Of a stretch of 64,000 nt of DNA, positions 43,513-52,434 are shown piece by piece. This DNA comes from Methylobacterium dankookense (GTDB lineage Bacteria; Pseudomonadota; Alphaproteobacteria; Rhizobiales; Beijerinckiaceae): assembly GCF_902141855.1 (NCBI RefSeq), contig NZ_CABFVH010000005.1, positions 150,978 through 214,977 of the forward strand. Direction: 5' to 3'. The stretch's first letter is position 1. Each line of letters begins with the position of its first letter. The translations under genes were made by a program, and so were the position numbers. A model generated the notes under the pieces. That model searched no databases. It was not told where the DNA came from and was given only the letters and a program-made list of their open reading frames with translations.

Positions 43513-43839
43513 ACATCTGTGCGACTGCGCCGCGCCATGGAAGCGCGGCCGCGTATGCGGGGCGGCGCGCCGAGCCCCGATCCGGGGACCGAAAAGCCGT
43601 CATCCGGCTTCCTCAAAGATAGCATTCAATGCTGTCGACAGCATGCTGCGACGCAAAACAAATACTTAGGTAGAGATCGGTCTGGCCCCTTGCGTTGGGC
43701 ATCCGTTCAGTTAACGTCCCGAACTTGCAACCCATGTTTCGAGCAGAAACGAACCGAAAGGAAGACTTTCGTCTCAAGGCGCCGCGTTTTGGAAAGATAA
43801 AATCCGCATCCCAACGACAATCAACGCAGGATGGCTCCG
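43513..43839. other. AT-richer leader region upstream of a small gene
   Basis: 327 bp with clearly lower GC than the rest of the window, particularly 43640-43830. It contains the 16-bp palindrome below. No further gene was found. It probably carries the promoter and regulatory sites of the 52-residue gene. Confidence 0.5.
43629..43644. promoter_or_regulatory. Perfect 16-bp palindrome
   Basis: ATGCTGTCGACAGCAT is an exact inverted repeat, typical of a dimeric repressor site. It sits about 200 bp upstream of the small ORF and 117 bp after the TPP enzyme gene. Confidence 0.4.
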
Positions 43840-43998
43840 ATGTCCGAGATGATTCGTGTCACCCCGACCCAGGACGGAACCTATACTGTCTATCGCGGAA
43901 CGATTGCCTTGATCTCCGGCCTCACCCGGCTCCAGGCGGAGCGCTATGAGGCCAGCATCGCCCGCCAGCAGCAGGGCCTGCTCGCGGCTGGCAACTGA
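43840..43998 (+). CDS. Small hypothetical protein (52 residues)
   Basis: The ATG at 43840 opens a 52-residue frame beginning MSEMIRVTPTQDGTYTVYRG and ending with RQQQGLLAAGN. An ATG nine bases upstream would add three residues. Codon third positions are GC-rich in its second half, as in neighbouring genes, which supports coding. It is predicted as a soluble strand-helix protein. Family and function are unknown. Confidence 0.5.
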   Translation: MSEMIRVTPTQDGTYTVYRGTIALISGLTRLQAERYEASIARQQQGLLAAGN

Positions 43999-44050
43999 GC
44001 CGCCCAAGCCGGGCCTCGAGCCCGCATCCGAGCCGGGCCTCGGGCCCGCA

Positions 44051-44968
44051 TCAGACCAGTGCCAGCGCGCCGAGATCGGCGACGTTCCCGTCGGGATCCA
44101 TCCCGCGCTGGCGCGCCGTGATGACGTGCCGCCCCCCCTCCCGCACGAAGCTGAAGAGCAGGTAGGCCGCCCGCCGTGCCGGCGAGGGGCCGTGCGCGCC
44201 GGGCCGGGCCGAGGCGGAGGAGGCGCCGACCACCGGCACCGGCACCCCGTTCGGGCCGGTGAGCGCCGCGAGGCTGGTGACGTGGTTGTGGCCGTGCAGG
44301 ATCAGCTCCGCCCCGGTCCGGGCGATCATCGCGGCGAGCGCCTTCGCATCCGTCAGTTCGCGCCCCGGCAGGGCGCCCCCCGGATGGGGCGGGTGGTGGA
44401 TCAGCACCACCCGGCAGGGCCGGCCGGGCTCCGTGGCGAGCGCCCGCAGCACCGCCTCGGCGGCGGCGATCTGCGCCGGTCCGAGGCGTCCGCTCGCCAC
44501 GAAGGGCTTGGTCGGGATCGCGGTCGAGAGGCCGATGATGGCGAGCGGCCCCCGCCGCCGCAGATAGGGGAAGCAGCCGCCGAGCCCGCCATCGTCCGCG
44601 GTCCAGCCATCGCAGGCGGCGAGCAGGCCTTCGAGCGAGCCGCGCACATAGGCGTCGTGGTTGCCCGGCACGAAGCTGACGGCCCCGGGCGCGCCGAGCG
44701 CCTCCAGGAAGACGCGGGCCGTCTCCCACTCGCTCGGCAGGCCGATATTGCAGAGGTCGCCGGTGCAGGCGATGTGGTCGGGATCCTGGGCGCGGAGATC
44801 CGCCACCAGGGCCGCGAGCACCTCCATGTCGTGGCTGCGCGAGCGGCCGCGGCGCCAGTTGGCATAGCCCGTGGCCCGCTTGCCGAGGAGCTGGCGCAGG
44901 CGCGGGCGCGAGAGCGGCCCCACATGCGGGTCGCTGAGATGGGCGAGGCGGAAGGGCGTGTCCGTCAT
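44051..44968 (-). CDS. Metallophosphoesterase (calcineurin-like)
   Basis: 305 residues. The five family blocks are all present: HLSDPHVG, TGDLCNIG, GNHDAY, LIHHPPH and LHGHNHV, giving a two-metal active site. It is cytosolic by prediction. Substrate could be a cyclic nucleotide, UDP-sugar or other phosphoester and is unproven. It follows the MbfA-like gene on the same strand by about 60 bp and may share its transcript. Confidence 0.92.
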   Translation of the reverse strand: MTDTPFRLAHLSDPHVGPLSRPRLRQLLGKRATGYANWRRGRSRSHDMEVLAALVADLRAQDPDHIACTGDLCNIGLPSEWETARVFLEALGAPGAVSFVPGNHDAYVRGSLEGLLAACDGWTADDGGLGGCFPYLRRRGPLAIIGLSTAIPTKPFVASGRLGPAQIAAAEAVLRALATEPGRPCRVVLIHHPPHPGGALPGRELTDAKALAAMIARTGAELILHGHNHVTSLAALTGPNGVPVPVVGASSASARPGAHGPSPARRAAYLLFSFVREGGRHVITARQRGMDPDGNVADLGALALV

Positions 44969-45028
44969 CGGGGCCAGCGCATCGCGGCTCCGGGCCCGCG
45001 CGTCAAGCGGCTGCCCGTCGCCCCGCGC

Positions 45029-45559
45029 TCACGCGCTGCCGATCAGCATTCCCGTAACGAGCACCAGCGCCCCGCCCACCAGCACCTGCAGCGCGGCTCG
45101 CCCGAACGGCGTCGCCATGTAGCGGGTGCGGATCGCGGCGATCGCCACCAGCTCCACCGCCACCACGAGGATCGCGAGGCTCGTGGCGAGCCAGAAGGCG
45201 TTCGGCCAGGAATCCGGAATCGCGTAGGGCAGCGTATGGCCGAGGCCGCCGAGCGCCGTCATCGCGCCGCAGACGAGGCCGCGCATCCGGGGATCGCCGC
45301 GGCCGGTCACCTGGCCGTCGTCGGAGAGGGCCTCGGTCAGCCCCATGCTGATGCCGGCGCCGATCGAGGCGGCGAGGCCCACGAGGAAGGTCGGCCCGTT
45401 CGCCTGCGTGGCGAAGGCGGCGGCGAAGATCGGCGCCAGGGTCGAGACCGATCCGTCGATGAGCCCCGCGAGGCCCGGCTGCACGTAGCGCAGCACGAAG
45501 GCCCGGTGCCGCTCCGCCGCATCGTTCAGGGCGATGCCACCCTCCATACCCGCCGCCAT
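45029..45559 (-). CDS. VIT1/CCC1-family membrane protein resembling the C-terminal half of MbfA
   Basis: 176 residues with five predicted helices. GLAGLIDGSVSTLAPIFAAAFAT, GLAASIGAGISMGLTEALSDD and GRGDPRMRGLVCGAMTALGG closely resemble the VIT domain of rhizobial MbfA, a ferritin-like/VIT iron exporter. Here the N-terminal ferritin-like domain is absent: the start ATG at 45559 with AGGAAGG is directly in front of the VIT part. It could export iron or manganese from the cytosol. Two iron-box-like palindromes precede it. It is divergent from the acyltransferase gene. Confidence 0.8.
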   Translation of the reverse strand: MAAGMEGGIALNDAAERHRAFVLRYVQPGLAGLIDGSVSTLAPIFAAAFATQANGPTFLVGLAASIGAGISMGLTEALSDDGQVTGRGDPRMRGLVCGAMTALGGLGHTLPYAIPDSWPNAFWLATSLAILVVAVELVAIAAIRTRYMATPFGRAALQVLVGGALVLVTGMLIGSA

Positions 45560-45574
45560 ATCCGTGATCCTTCC

Positions 45575-45587
45575 TGGAATGGTTCCA
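45575..45587. promoter_or_regulatory. Proximal GAA-N3-TTC palindrome (candidate Irr/iron-responsive box)
   Basis: TGGAATGGTTCCA lies 16 bp upstream of the VIT-gene ATG. Its core GAA-N3-TTC matches the centre of the iron control element used by Irr in Rhizobiales, although the flanks differ from the usual TTTA/TAAA. Confidence 0.5.
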
Positions 45588-45597
45588 ATCTATATCA

Positions 45598-45610
45598 TGG
45601 AATCATTCCA
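45598..45610. promoter_or_regulatory. Distal GAA-N3-TTC palindrome (candidate Irr/iron-responsive box)
   Basis: TGGAATCATTCCA is the second copy, centred 23 bp from the first, about two helical turns. A TATAGA hexamer on the minus strand lies between the two, so bound protein could block RNA polymerase. Confidence 0.5.
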
Positions 45611-45744
45611 AACAAGAGCCCCGGGACGATGCGGTGCGCCCGTGCATCGGTTGCGCCTGGGATACGGCCGGGGGTAGACAGCCCCGCCGACCTGCCGACC
45701 GACGCGGACGGATTGGCCCGCGACACCGGCCACAGACGCGCGAC

Positions 45745-46482
45745 ATGAGCCTCGCCAAACGCATCATCCGCCTGCCGGCGGTCCAGTCCCTGCTCGGCGC
45801 AGTCGCGGCCGGCTATCTCGGCCTCGTCCGGCGCACCAACCGGTTCACGGTGGAGCCCGCGGATGCCGATGCCGCACTCGACCGGAACACGCCCTTCATC
45901 GCGGGCATGTGGCACGGCCAGCACATCATGGTGTCCTTCGCGCGCCGCCCGCAGGACCGGATCGCCACGATCATCTCGCGCAACCCCGACGGCAACATCA
46001 ACACGATCGCCCTGACCCGGATGGGCGTCCGGGTGATCCGCGCCTCGGGCGCGCGGGGCCGTGCCGTGCGGGACGCACGTGCCAAGGGTGGCGCCGAGGG
46101 CCTGCGCGCCATGCTGAAGGCCTTGAAGGCCGGCGAGACGGTGGCCTTCAGCGCCGACGTGCCGAAGGTCTCGCGCCGCGCCGATGCGGGCATCCTCACG
46201 CTCGCCCGCTTCTCCGGCCGGCCGATCGTGCCGGTCGCCGTGGTGACGAGCCGGCACCTGCGCTTCAACTCCTGGGACCGGGCCTGCCTCGGCCTGCCCT
46301 TCGGCCGCGGCGCCGTGGTGTTCGGCGAGCCGATCCTGGTGCCGCGCGAGGTCGAGCCCGACGCGTTCGAGGCGTTGCGCCTGCGCCTGGAGGTCGAGAT
46401 GAACCGCGTGCACGACCGGGCCTACACCCTGGTCGGCCGGCCCGATCGGGTCGGCGCCCGCTGGCGCGAGGCCGCGGCGTGA
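45745..46482 (+). CDS. Lysophospholipid acyltransferase-like (DUF374) protein
   Basis: 245 residues. The DUF374 pattern is visible: TPFIAGMWHGQHIMVSFARR, IATIISRNPDGNINTIALTR, SADVPKVSRRADAGILTLAR and PIVPVAVVTSRHLRFNSWDR. Members sit in the inner membrane and are linked to lipid A/Kdo genes. This one overlaps the waaA start by 4 bp (GTGA) and so is first of a three-gene unit. The substrate is not established. Confidence 0.88.
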   Translation: MSLAKRIIRLPAVQSLLGAVAAGYLGLVRRTNRFTVEPADADAALDRNTPFIAGMWHGQHIMVSFARRPQDRIATIISRNPDGNINTIALTRMGVRVIRASGARGRAVRDARAKGGAEGLRAMLKALKAGETVAFSADVPKVSRRADAGILTLARFSGRPIVPVAVVTSRHLRFNSWDRACLGLPFGRGAVVFGEPILVPREVEPDAFEALRLRLEVEMNRVHDRAYTLVGRPDRVGARWREAAA

Positions 46483-47780
46483 GGGCTCCGCCCCTGACGC
46501 TGCCACTCCGGGCCTACCGGGCGGGTTTGCGCCTCGGCGAGCCGGCCGTGGCGGGGCTCCTCGCCTGGCGCGCGCGCCGCGGCAAGGAGGATCCGCGCCG
46601 CCTGTCCGAGCGCCGCGGCCTGCCGGGCCGGGCCCGCCCGGTGGGGCCCCTCGTCTGGATGCACGGGGCTAGCGTCGGCGAGGCGCTCTCCCTGGTCGGG
46701 CTGGTGGAGGGCATGATCGCTCGCGGCTTCTCGGTGCTGGTCACCACGGGCACGCGCACCGCGGCCGAGCTGATCGGCACGCGCCTGCCGGCGGGCGCCG
46801 TGCACCAGTACATGCCCCTCGACGCGCCGCGCTGGGTCGGGCGCTTCCTCGATCATTGGCAGCCGGACCTCGCGCTGGTGGCCGAATCGGAGATCTGGCC
46901 CAACGTCATCCTCGGCCTGCACGATCGCGGGATCCCGCTGATCCTGGTGAACGGCCGGATGTCGGAGCGCTCGCTCCGGGGCTGGGAGCGCTCGCCGCGC
47001 ACCGCCGAGGCCTTGCTCGCGCGCATCGCGATCTGCCTCGCGCAGACGCAGGACGACGCCGCCCGCTTCGCCCGCCTCGGCGCGCCGCGGGTGAGCGTCG
47101 CGGGCAACCTCAAATACGATTCCGCCGTGCCCCCGGCCGACCGGCAGCAACTCGCCTATCTCGGCGAGATGATCGGCGAGCGGCCCGTCTGGATCGCGGC
47201 GAGCACCCATGCCGGCGAAGAGGTGGCGGCGGTCTCCGCCCACGCGCAGCTCAAGAGCCGCTTCCCCGATCTCCTCACCCTGATCGCCCCGCGCCATCCG
47301 GGCCGCGGGCCGGAGGCGGCGGCGCGGGCCGCGGAGGCTGGCCTGCGCAGCGCGCGCCGCGCGGCGGGCGGGCGTCCGCATCCGGGCGTCGACGTCTACG
47401 TCGCCGACACGGTGGGCGAGCTCGGCCTGTTCTACCGTCTCAGCCCCGTCGCCTTCCTCGGCGGCTCGCTGGTGTCGCGCGGCGGCCAGAACCCGATCGA
47501 GCCCCTGCGCCTCGATGCGGCGGTGCTGCACGGGCCGCACATCCAGAACTTCGCCGAGGTCTACCGCGCCCTCGACGCGGCCGGCGGCGCACTGGCGGTG
47601 AGCGACGGGCGCGAGCTCGCCGCGAGCCTCGGCGACCTCCTCGCCGAGCCCGCCCGCGCCCGCGCCGTCGCGGAGGCCGGGCAGCGAGCGCTGCGCCCCT
47701 TCGAGGGGGCTGTGACGCGGACGCTGGCGGTGCTCGACCCGTTCGTGGCGCAGATGAAGCTCGCGGCCTTGCAGGGCTGA
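46479..47780 (+). CDS. waaA: 3-deoxy-D-manno-octulosonic acid (Kdo) transferase
   Basis: 433 residues. The GT30 signature features are WMHGASVGEALSLVGLV at the active-site face, PRWVGRFLDHWQPDLALVAESEIWPN, cited as LALVAESEIWPN, then AGNLKYD, APRHPGRGPEA and FLGGSLVSRGGQNPIEPLRL. It adds Kdo to lipid IVA at the inner membrane. GTG start at 46479 overlapping the DUF374 stop. lpxK follows with a one-base TGATG overlap. Confidence 0.95.
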   Translation: MRAPPLTLPLRAYRAGLRLGEPAVAGLLAWRARRGKEDPRRLSERRGLPGRARPVGPLVWMHGASVGEALSLVGLVEGMIARGFSVLVTTGTRTAAELIGTRLPAGAVHQYMPLDAPRWVGRFLDHWQPDLALVAESEIWPNVILGLHDRGIPLILVNGRMSERSLRGWERSPRTAEALLARIAICLAQTQDDAARFARLGAPRVSVAGNLKYDSAVPPADRQQLAYLGEMIGERPVWIAASTHAGEEVAAVSAHAQLKSRFPDLLTLIAPRHPGRGPEAAARAAEAGLRSARRAAGGRPHPGVDVYVADTVGELGLFYRLSPVAFLGGSLVSRGGQNPIEPLRLDAAVLHGPHIQNFAEVYRALDAAGGALAVSDGRELAASLGDLLAEPARARAVAEAGQRALRPFEGAVTRTLAVLDPFVAQMKLAALQG

Positions 47781-48751
47781 TGCGCCCGCCCGCCTTCTGG
47801 GACGGCCCGCCGAACCACCCCGCCGCCCTGGCTCTGGCGCCGGCCGCCGCGCTCTACGGCCGGATGACGGCCGCGCGGATGGACCGGCCGGGCCGGCCCG
47901 GGCCCTGCCCGGTCCTCTGCCTCGGCAACTTCACCCTGGGCGGCGCCGGCAAGACGCCTGCCGCCCTGGCGCTGGCCGGGATCCTGCGCGGCCTCGGGCG
48001 GGCGCCCGCCTTCCTCAGCCGCGGCTATGGCGGGCGGCTTCCCGGCCCGGTCCTGGTCGATCCGGCCCGCCACGGCTTCGCCGATGTGGGCGACGAGCCG
48101 CTGCTGCTGGCCCGCCTCGCCCCCGCGGTGGTCGCCCGCGACCGCGCGGCCGGAGCCGGCCTCTGCGCCGCCTCCGGCGCCGACGCGGTGGTGATGGATG
48201 ACGGCCTGCAGAATCCCGGCCTCGCCAAGGACTTGGCGCTGGCCGTGGTCGATGCCGGCAGCGGGGTCGGCAACGGCCGGACCTTCCCGGCCGGCCCCCT
48301 GCGCGCGCCGCTGGCGCGGCAATGGCGCCACGTCGCCGGGCTGATCCTCGTCGGCTCGGGCGAGCCGGGCGAGCGGGTCGCCGCGGAGGCCGAGGCGCGG
48401 GGATTGCCGGTGCACCGGGCCGTGCTGGAGCCGGAGGGCGCCGGGCTCGCCGGCCGCCGCGTGCTGGCCTTCGCCGGGATCGGCCGGCCGCGGAAATTCT
48501 TCGCGACCCTGTCCGCCTGCGGCGCGGAGATCGCCGCCGCCCGTCCCTTCCCCGACCACCACGCCTATGGCGCGGGCGATCTCGCGGCGCTGACGGCCGA
48601 GGCGGATCGGCTCGGTGCGGATCTCGTCACCACCGAGAAGGACGCCGTGCGCCTGCCCGCCGGGTTCGGCGCCCGGATCCTGCCCGTGCGCCTGCGCTTC
48701 GCCGACCCGGAGGCGATCCGGGCGCAGGTCGCGGCCGCCCTCGCGCGCTGA
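47780..48751 (+). CDS. lpxK: Tetraacyldisaccharide 4'-kinase
   Basis: 323 residues. Walker A LGNFTLGGAGKTP, the SRGYGGR loop, DDGLQNPGLAKDLAL and the C-terminal AFAGIGRPRKFF and TTEKDAVRLP motifs are diagnostic. It phosphorylates the lipid A disaccharide at the inner membrane to give lipid IVA, the substrate of WaaA encoded directly upstream. Last gene of the DUF374-waaA-lpxK unit. Confidence 0.96.
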   Translation: MRPPAFWDGPPNHPAALALAPAAALYGRMTAARMDRPGRPGPCPVLCLGNFTLGGAGKTPAALALAGILRGLGRAPAFLSRGYGGRLPGPVLVDPARHGFADVGDEPLLLARLAPAVVARDRAAGAGLCAASGADAVVMDDGLQNPGLAKDLALAVVDAGSGVGNGRTFPAGPLRAPLARQWRHVAGLILVGSGEPGERVAAEAEARGLPVHRAVLEPEGAGLAGRRVLAFAGIGRPRKFFATLSACGAEIAAARPFPDHHAYGAGDLAALTAEADRLGADLVTTEKDAVRLPAGFGARILPVRLRFADPEAIRAQVAAALAR

Positions 48752-48778
48752 CGGCCGGAACGGCTCATGCCGCGCCGG

Positions 48779-48820
48779 GGGTGATCACCTCGGGGTGATC
48801 GCTTCGGGGGGATCGTTTCG
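48779..48820 (+). repeat. Short tandem repeat, three 14-bp units
   Basis: Units GGGTGATCACCTCG, GGGTGATCGCTTCG and GGGGGATCGTTTCG run in tandem, and a fourth unit may have decayed. They lie between the convergent lpxK and RHH genes and contain a TGATCA palindrome. Confidence 0.6.
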
Positions 48821-48879
48821 GTCGGCATCGCATCCTCTCCCCGCGAGTGGGGCGGGGGATCGACGGCGACCGGGTCGGA

Positions 48880-49131
48880 TCAATCGATCCGCGCGACATC
48901 CCCTGCGGCCTGCACGGCGGCGGGCGCGCGCACCGCCTCCAGCACGAAGACGCGGATCGCCGAGGACAGGTTCTGGCCCCCGCGCCCCGCATCGATCGCC
49001 CCGATCAGGGCCTGGACCGAAAGGCTGCGGGCCACGGCGACGGCGCGCAGGGCCTCCCAGAACGGCTCCTCCAGCGAGACGCTGGTCGGGTGCCCGGCGA
49101 TCATCACCGAGCGCTTGCGGATGCCGCTCAC
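48880..49131 (-). CDS. Ribbon-helix-helix domain protein (RHH_4)
   Basis: 83 residues. KRSVMIAGHPTSVSLEEPFW forms the RHH strand and first helix, followed by ALRAVAVARSLSVQALIGAI and LSSAIRVFVLEAV. Such proteins bind DNA as dimers. Its ATG overlaps the DUF4169 stop by 4 bp. It is the last gene of the fumC-DUF4169-RHH run, an association I recall from other Rhizobiales. The target is unknown. Confidence 0.85.
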   Translation of the reverse strand: MSGIRKRSVMIAGHPTSVSLEEPFWEALRAVAVARSLSVQALIGAIDAGRGGQNLSSAIRVFVLEAVRAPAAVQAAGDVARID

Positions 49132-49319
49132 GCCTCGGGTTCGTCCCGCTCGAGGCGGTGGCCTTCATGGCGCGTCTCTTCGAGCACCTTGCGCTTCTCC
49201 TGAAGGGTCCTGGCCTTCTTGGGTCGGCCGAAGGCGACGCGGTTCTCGGCCGCCTGGGCCTCCTTCGCGGCGCGCTCGCGTGCCTTGCGGGCCTGGCGCA
49301 GGTTGATGACCTCACCCAT
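49128..49319 (-). CDS. DUF4169 small basic protein
   Basis: 63 residues, almost entirely helical and highly charged: MGEVINLRQARKARERAAKE, then NRVAFGRPKKARTLQEKRK. This INLRQARK...FGRPKxxR pattern is the DUF4169 hallmark. No function is assigned. It lies between fumC (57 bp upstream) and the RHH gene (4-bp overlap). Confidence 0.87.
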   Translation of the reverse strand: MGEVINLRQARKARERAAKEAQAAENRVAFGRPKKARTLQEKRKVLEETRHEGHRLERDEPEA

Positions 49320-49376
49320 CGCATCCGCCTCCCGTTCAAGGCCGGCGCGAGCCTCGCGCCGGCCGGATGTCTCCTC

Positions 49377-50789
49377 TTACGCCTCGGCGCTGGGGGCCAG
49401 CATGGTCTCCGGGCGCACCACGCGCTCGAACTCCTCCTCGGTGACGTAGCCGAGGCGGAGCGCCTCCTGCTTGAGGGTGGTGCCGTTCTTGTGGGCGGTC
49501 TTGGCGATCTCCGCGGCCTTGTCGTAGCCGATCGTGGGGGCGAGCGCCGTGACGAGCATCAGCGAGCGGCTCATCAGGTCGGCGATCTTGTCCTCGTTGG
49601 CCTTGATGCCGACCACGCAATTGTCGGTGAAGCTGATCGCGGCGTCGGCGAGCAGGCGCACAGATTGCAGCACGGCGTTGGCGATCACCGGCTTGAACAC
49701 GTTGAGCTCGAAATTGCCCTGGGAGCCGGCGAAGCTCACCGTGGTGCCGTTGCCGATCACCTGGGCGCAGACCATGGTCAGCGCCTCGCACTGGGTCGGG
49801 TTGACCTTGCCCGGCATGATCGAGGAGCCGGGCTCGTTCTCCGGCAGCGACAATTCGCCGAGGCCCGAGCGCGGGCCCGAGCCGAGGAAGCGGATGTCCT
49901 GCGCGATCTTGAACAGGCCGGCGGCGAGCGCCTGGAGCGCGCCTTGCGTGAACACGAGCGCGTCGTGGGTGGCGAGCGCCTCGAACTTGTTCTCGGCCGA
50001 GGTGAAGGGCAGCCCGGTCAGCTCGGCGACCTTGGCCGCGAACCGCTCGGCGAATTCCGGATGCGCGTTGAGGCCGGTGCCGACCGCGGTGCCGCCCTGC
50101 GCCAGCGCCAGCACGCCGGGCAGCGTCGCGGCGACGCGCGCGCCGCCGAGCGCGACCTGGGCGGTGTAGCCGGAGAATTCCTGGCCGAGCGAGACCGGGG
50201 TCGCGTCCTGCAGGTGGGTGCGGCCGATCTTGACGATCGATTCGAAGGCCTGGGCCTTGGCGTCGAGCGCCCCGTGCAGGTGGGACAGCGCCGGCAGCAG
50301 GCGCTCCTGGATCTCGCGGGCCACCGCGATGTGCATCGCGGTCGGGAAGACGTCGTTCGAGGACTGGCCGCGGTTGCAATGGTCGTTCGGATGGACCGGC
50401 GACTTGCCGCCGCGCTTGCCTCCGAGCCGCTCGTTGGCGAGGCTCGCGATCACCTCGTTGGCGTTCATGTTGGACTGCGTGCCCGAGCCGGTCTGGTAGA
50501 TGACCAGCGGGAACTCGTCGTCGTGGCGCCCCGCCACCACCTCGGCGGCCGATTCGGCGATCGCGTCGGCGACCTTCGGGTCGAGGCCGCCGAGATCCTT
50601 GTTCACCAGCGCCGCCGCCTGCTTCACGAGGCCGAGCGCGTGCACCAGCGGGGCCGGCATCCGGTCGGTGCCGATCTTGAAGTTCTGGATCGAGCGCTGG
50701 GTCTGCGCGCCCCAGTACCGGTGGGCCGGGACCTCGATCGGGCCGAACGTATCGGATTCCGTGCGGGTGGCGGTCTCGGTGGGCGACAT
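49377..50789 (-). CDS. fumC: Class II fumarate hydratase
   Basis: 470 residues. Fumarase/aspartase superfamily signatures: [50 protein letters not shown], and the mobile catalytic loop [19 protein letters not shown]. It interconverts fumarate and malate in the TCA cycle. The ATG at 50789 gives the normal N-terminus ([20 protein letters not shown]). It is divergent from the P450 gene. Confidence 0.97.
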   Translation of the reverse strand: MSPTETATRTESDTFGPIEVPAHRYWGAQTQRSIQNFKIGTDRMPAPLVHALGLVKQAAALVNKDLGGLDPKVADAIAESAAEVVAGRHDDEFPLVIYQTGSGTQSNMNANEVIASLANERLGGKRGGKSPVHPNDHCNRGQSSNDVFPTAMHIAVAREIQERLLPALSHLHGALDAKAQAFESIVKIGRTHLQDATPVSLGQEFSGYTAQVALGGARVAATLPGVLALAQGGTAVGTGLNAHPEFAERFAAKVAELTGLPFTSAENKFEALATHDALVFTQGALQALAAGLFKIAQDIRFLGSGPRSGLGELSLPENEPGSSIMPGKVNPTQCEALTMVCAQVIGNGTTVSFAGSQGNFELNVFKPVIANAVLQSVRLLADAAISFTDNCVVGIKANEDKIADLMSRSLMLVTALAPTIGYDKAAEIAKTAHKNGTTLKQEALRLGYVTEEEFERVVRPETMLAPSAEA

Positions 50790-50928
50790 CGTGGCCTCTA
50801 CGTCTGGTGCAGTGCGGCACCTACTTAGCGAAGGCGGGACGGAAACGCGAACGCGCCGCGCAGCCGCCCTGACAAACTCCGCGACCTGTAGGTCGCCCTG
50901 GTAAGGACCGCCCCGGAGCCGCCAGCCG

Positions 50929-52320
50929 ATGCTCGCATCCGCGCCGCAGAACCCGTTCTCCGCCCGCTTCCGCCCGCCCGTGCCGGCCCCCTTGCGCCGG
51001 CCGCAGGGCCTGCTCGAATTCCTGAAGACGGTGCGCGCCAACCCCCTCGCCACCTGGATGGAGGCTCACTTCACCGCGCCGCTCGTGGCTGCCGAGGGCG
51101 TGCTCGGCCGCATCACCGTGGTGAGCGAGCCCGCCCTCATCCGGCACGTGCTCGTCGAGAATGCGGGGGCCTACCGCAAGGACGACCTGCAGCGCCGCGT
51201 GCTGGCGCCGGGCCTCGGCGAGGGCCTGCTGACGGCGGAGGGCGAGGCGTGGCGCCTGCAGCGCCGCACCCTCGCGCCGATCTTCTCGGCCCGCACCGTG
51301 CGCGGCTTCGAGGCGGCGATGAACGCGGCCGGGGAGCGTCTCGCCCGGCGCCTCGTCCGCCGCGCCGGCACCCGGATCGACGTGGCCCAGGAGATGACCC
51401 GCGTCACCCTCGACGTGCTGGAGCGGACGATCTTCACGAACGGGCCGCAGAACGATCCGGACGCGCTGGCGCGCGCCATCACCCGCTTCCTCGAATCGGT
51501 CGGGCCGATCGATCCGCTCGACGTGTTCGGCGTGCCCGATTTCGTGCCGCGCATCGGCCGGCTGCGGGCGCGGCCGGCGATCCGCTACTTCGCCGAGATC
51601 GTGGAGGCGCTGATCGCGCGCCGCCGCGCCGTCATGGCGGCGGGGGAGGCGCCGCAGGACCTGCTGACGCTGCTGCTCGCCGCGCAGGACCCGGAGACCG
51701 GCGAGGGCCTCTCCGACCTCGACGTCAGCGCCAACATCGTCACCTTCATCGCCGCCGGCCACGAGACCACCGCCAACGCGCTGACCTGGGCGCTCTACTG
51801 CCTGTCGCAGGACCCCGCTGCCCTGGCGCGGCTGGAGGCGGAGGTGGAGGCCGCGGCCGATGCGGAGGGCCGCTTCGCGATCGAGCGCCTGCCCTTCGCC
51901 AAGGCGGTGATCGAGGAGGCCCTGCGCCTCTTCCCGCCCGCCGCCATCCTCAGCCGGCAGGCCCTGAAGGAGGACCGGCTGGGGCGGGTGAAGGTGCCCC
52001 GCGGCTCCGTGGTGATGGTGTCCCCTTACGTGCTCCACCGCCACCGGGCGCTCTGGGAGGATCCGGCGGCCTTCGTGCCGGAGCGTTTCCTCGGGGCCGC
52101 GCGCGAGGCGATCCCGCGCTTCGCCTACCTGCCTTTCGGGGCGGGACCGCGCGTCTGCATCGGCCAGAGCTTCTCGCTGCAGGAGGCGGTGATTGTGCTG
52201 GCGCATGTCGTCCGCGCCGTCCGCCTCGCGCTGCCCGCCGACCATCCGCCGGTGATCCCGGTGCAGCGCGTCACGGTGCGGCCCCAGCACGGGCTGCGCA
52301 TGGACGCGATGCGCCGCTGA
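50929..52320 (+). CDS. Cytochrome P450
   Basis: 463 residues, soluble. I-helix AAGHETTAN (oxygen activation), ExxR in [11 protein letters not shown], and heme loop [11 protein letters not shown] with thiolate C410. The LEEV-like membrane anchor is missing, as usual for bacterial enzymes. No ferredoxin or ferredoxin reductase gene is nearby, so its electron donor is unknown. It is divergent from fumC and followed by hisZ after 114 bp. Confidence 0.94.
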   Translation: MLASAPQNPFSARFRPPVPAPLRRPQGLLEFLKTVRANPLATWMEAHFTAPLVAAEGVLGRITVVSEPALIRHVLVENAGAYRKDDLQRRVLAPGLGEGLLTAEGEAWRLQRRTLAPIFSARTVRGFEAAMNAAGERLARRLVRRAGTRIDVAQEMTRVTLDVLERTIFTNGPQNDPDALARAITRFLESVGPIDPLDVFGVPDFVPRIGRLRARPAIRYFAEIVEALIARRRAVMAAGEAPQDLLTLLLAAQDPETGEGLSDLDVSANIVTFIAAGHETTANALTWALYCLSQDPAALARLEAEVEAAADAEGRFAIERLPFAKAVIEEALRLFPPAAILSRQALKEDRLGRVKVPRGSVVMVSPYVLHRHRALWEDPAAFVPERFLGAAREAIPRFAYLPFGAGPRVCIGQSFSLQEAVIVLAHVVRAVRLALPADHPPVIPVQRVTVRPQHGLRMDAMRR

Positions 52321-52434
52321 CCGCCCGAAGCCGTTGACCAGCTTTCGCGATCGGCGCCCCCCGCGCATGCGTCGGCAGTCGCCAAGCCGCCCCCCGGTTG
52401 CTACAGAGCCGCCGGAAACGGGCGAGTGGAGCGC

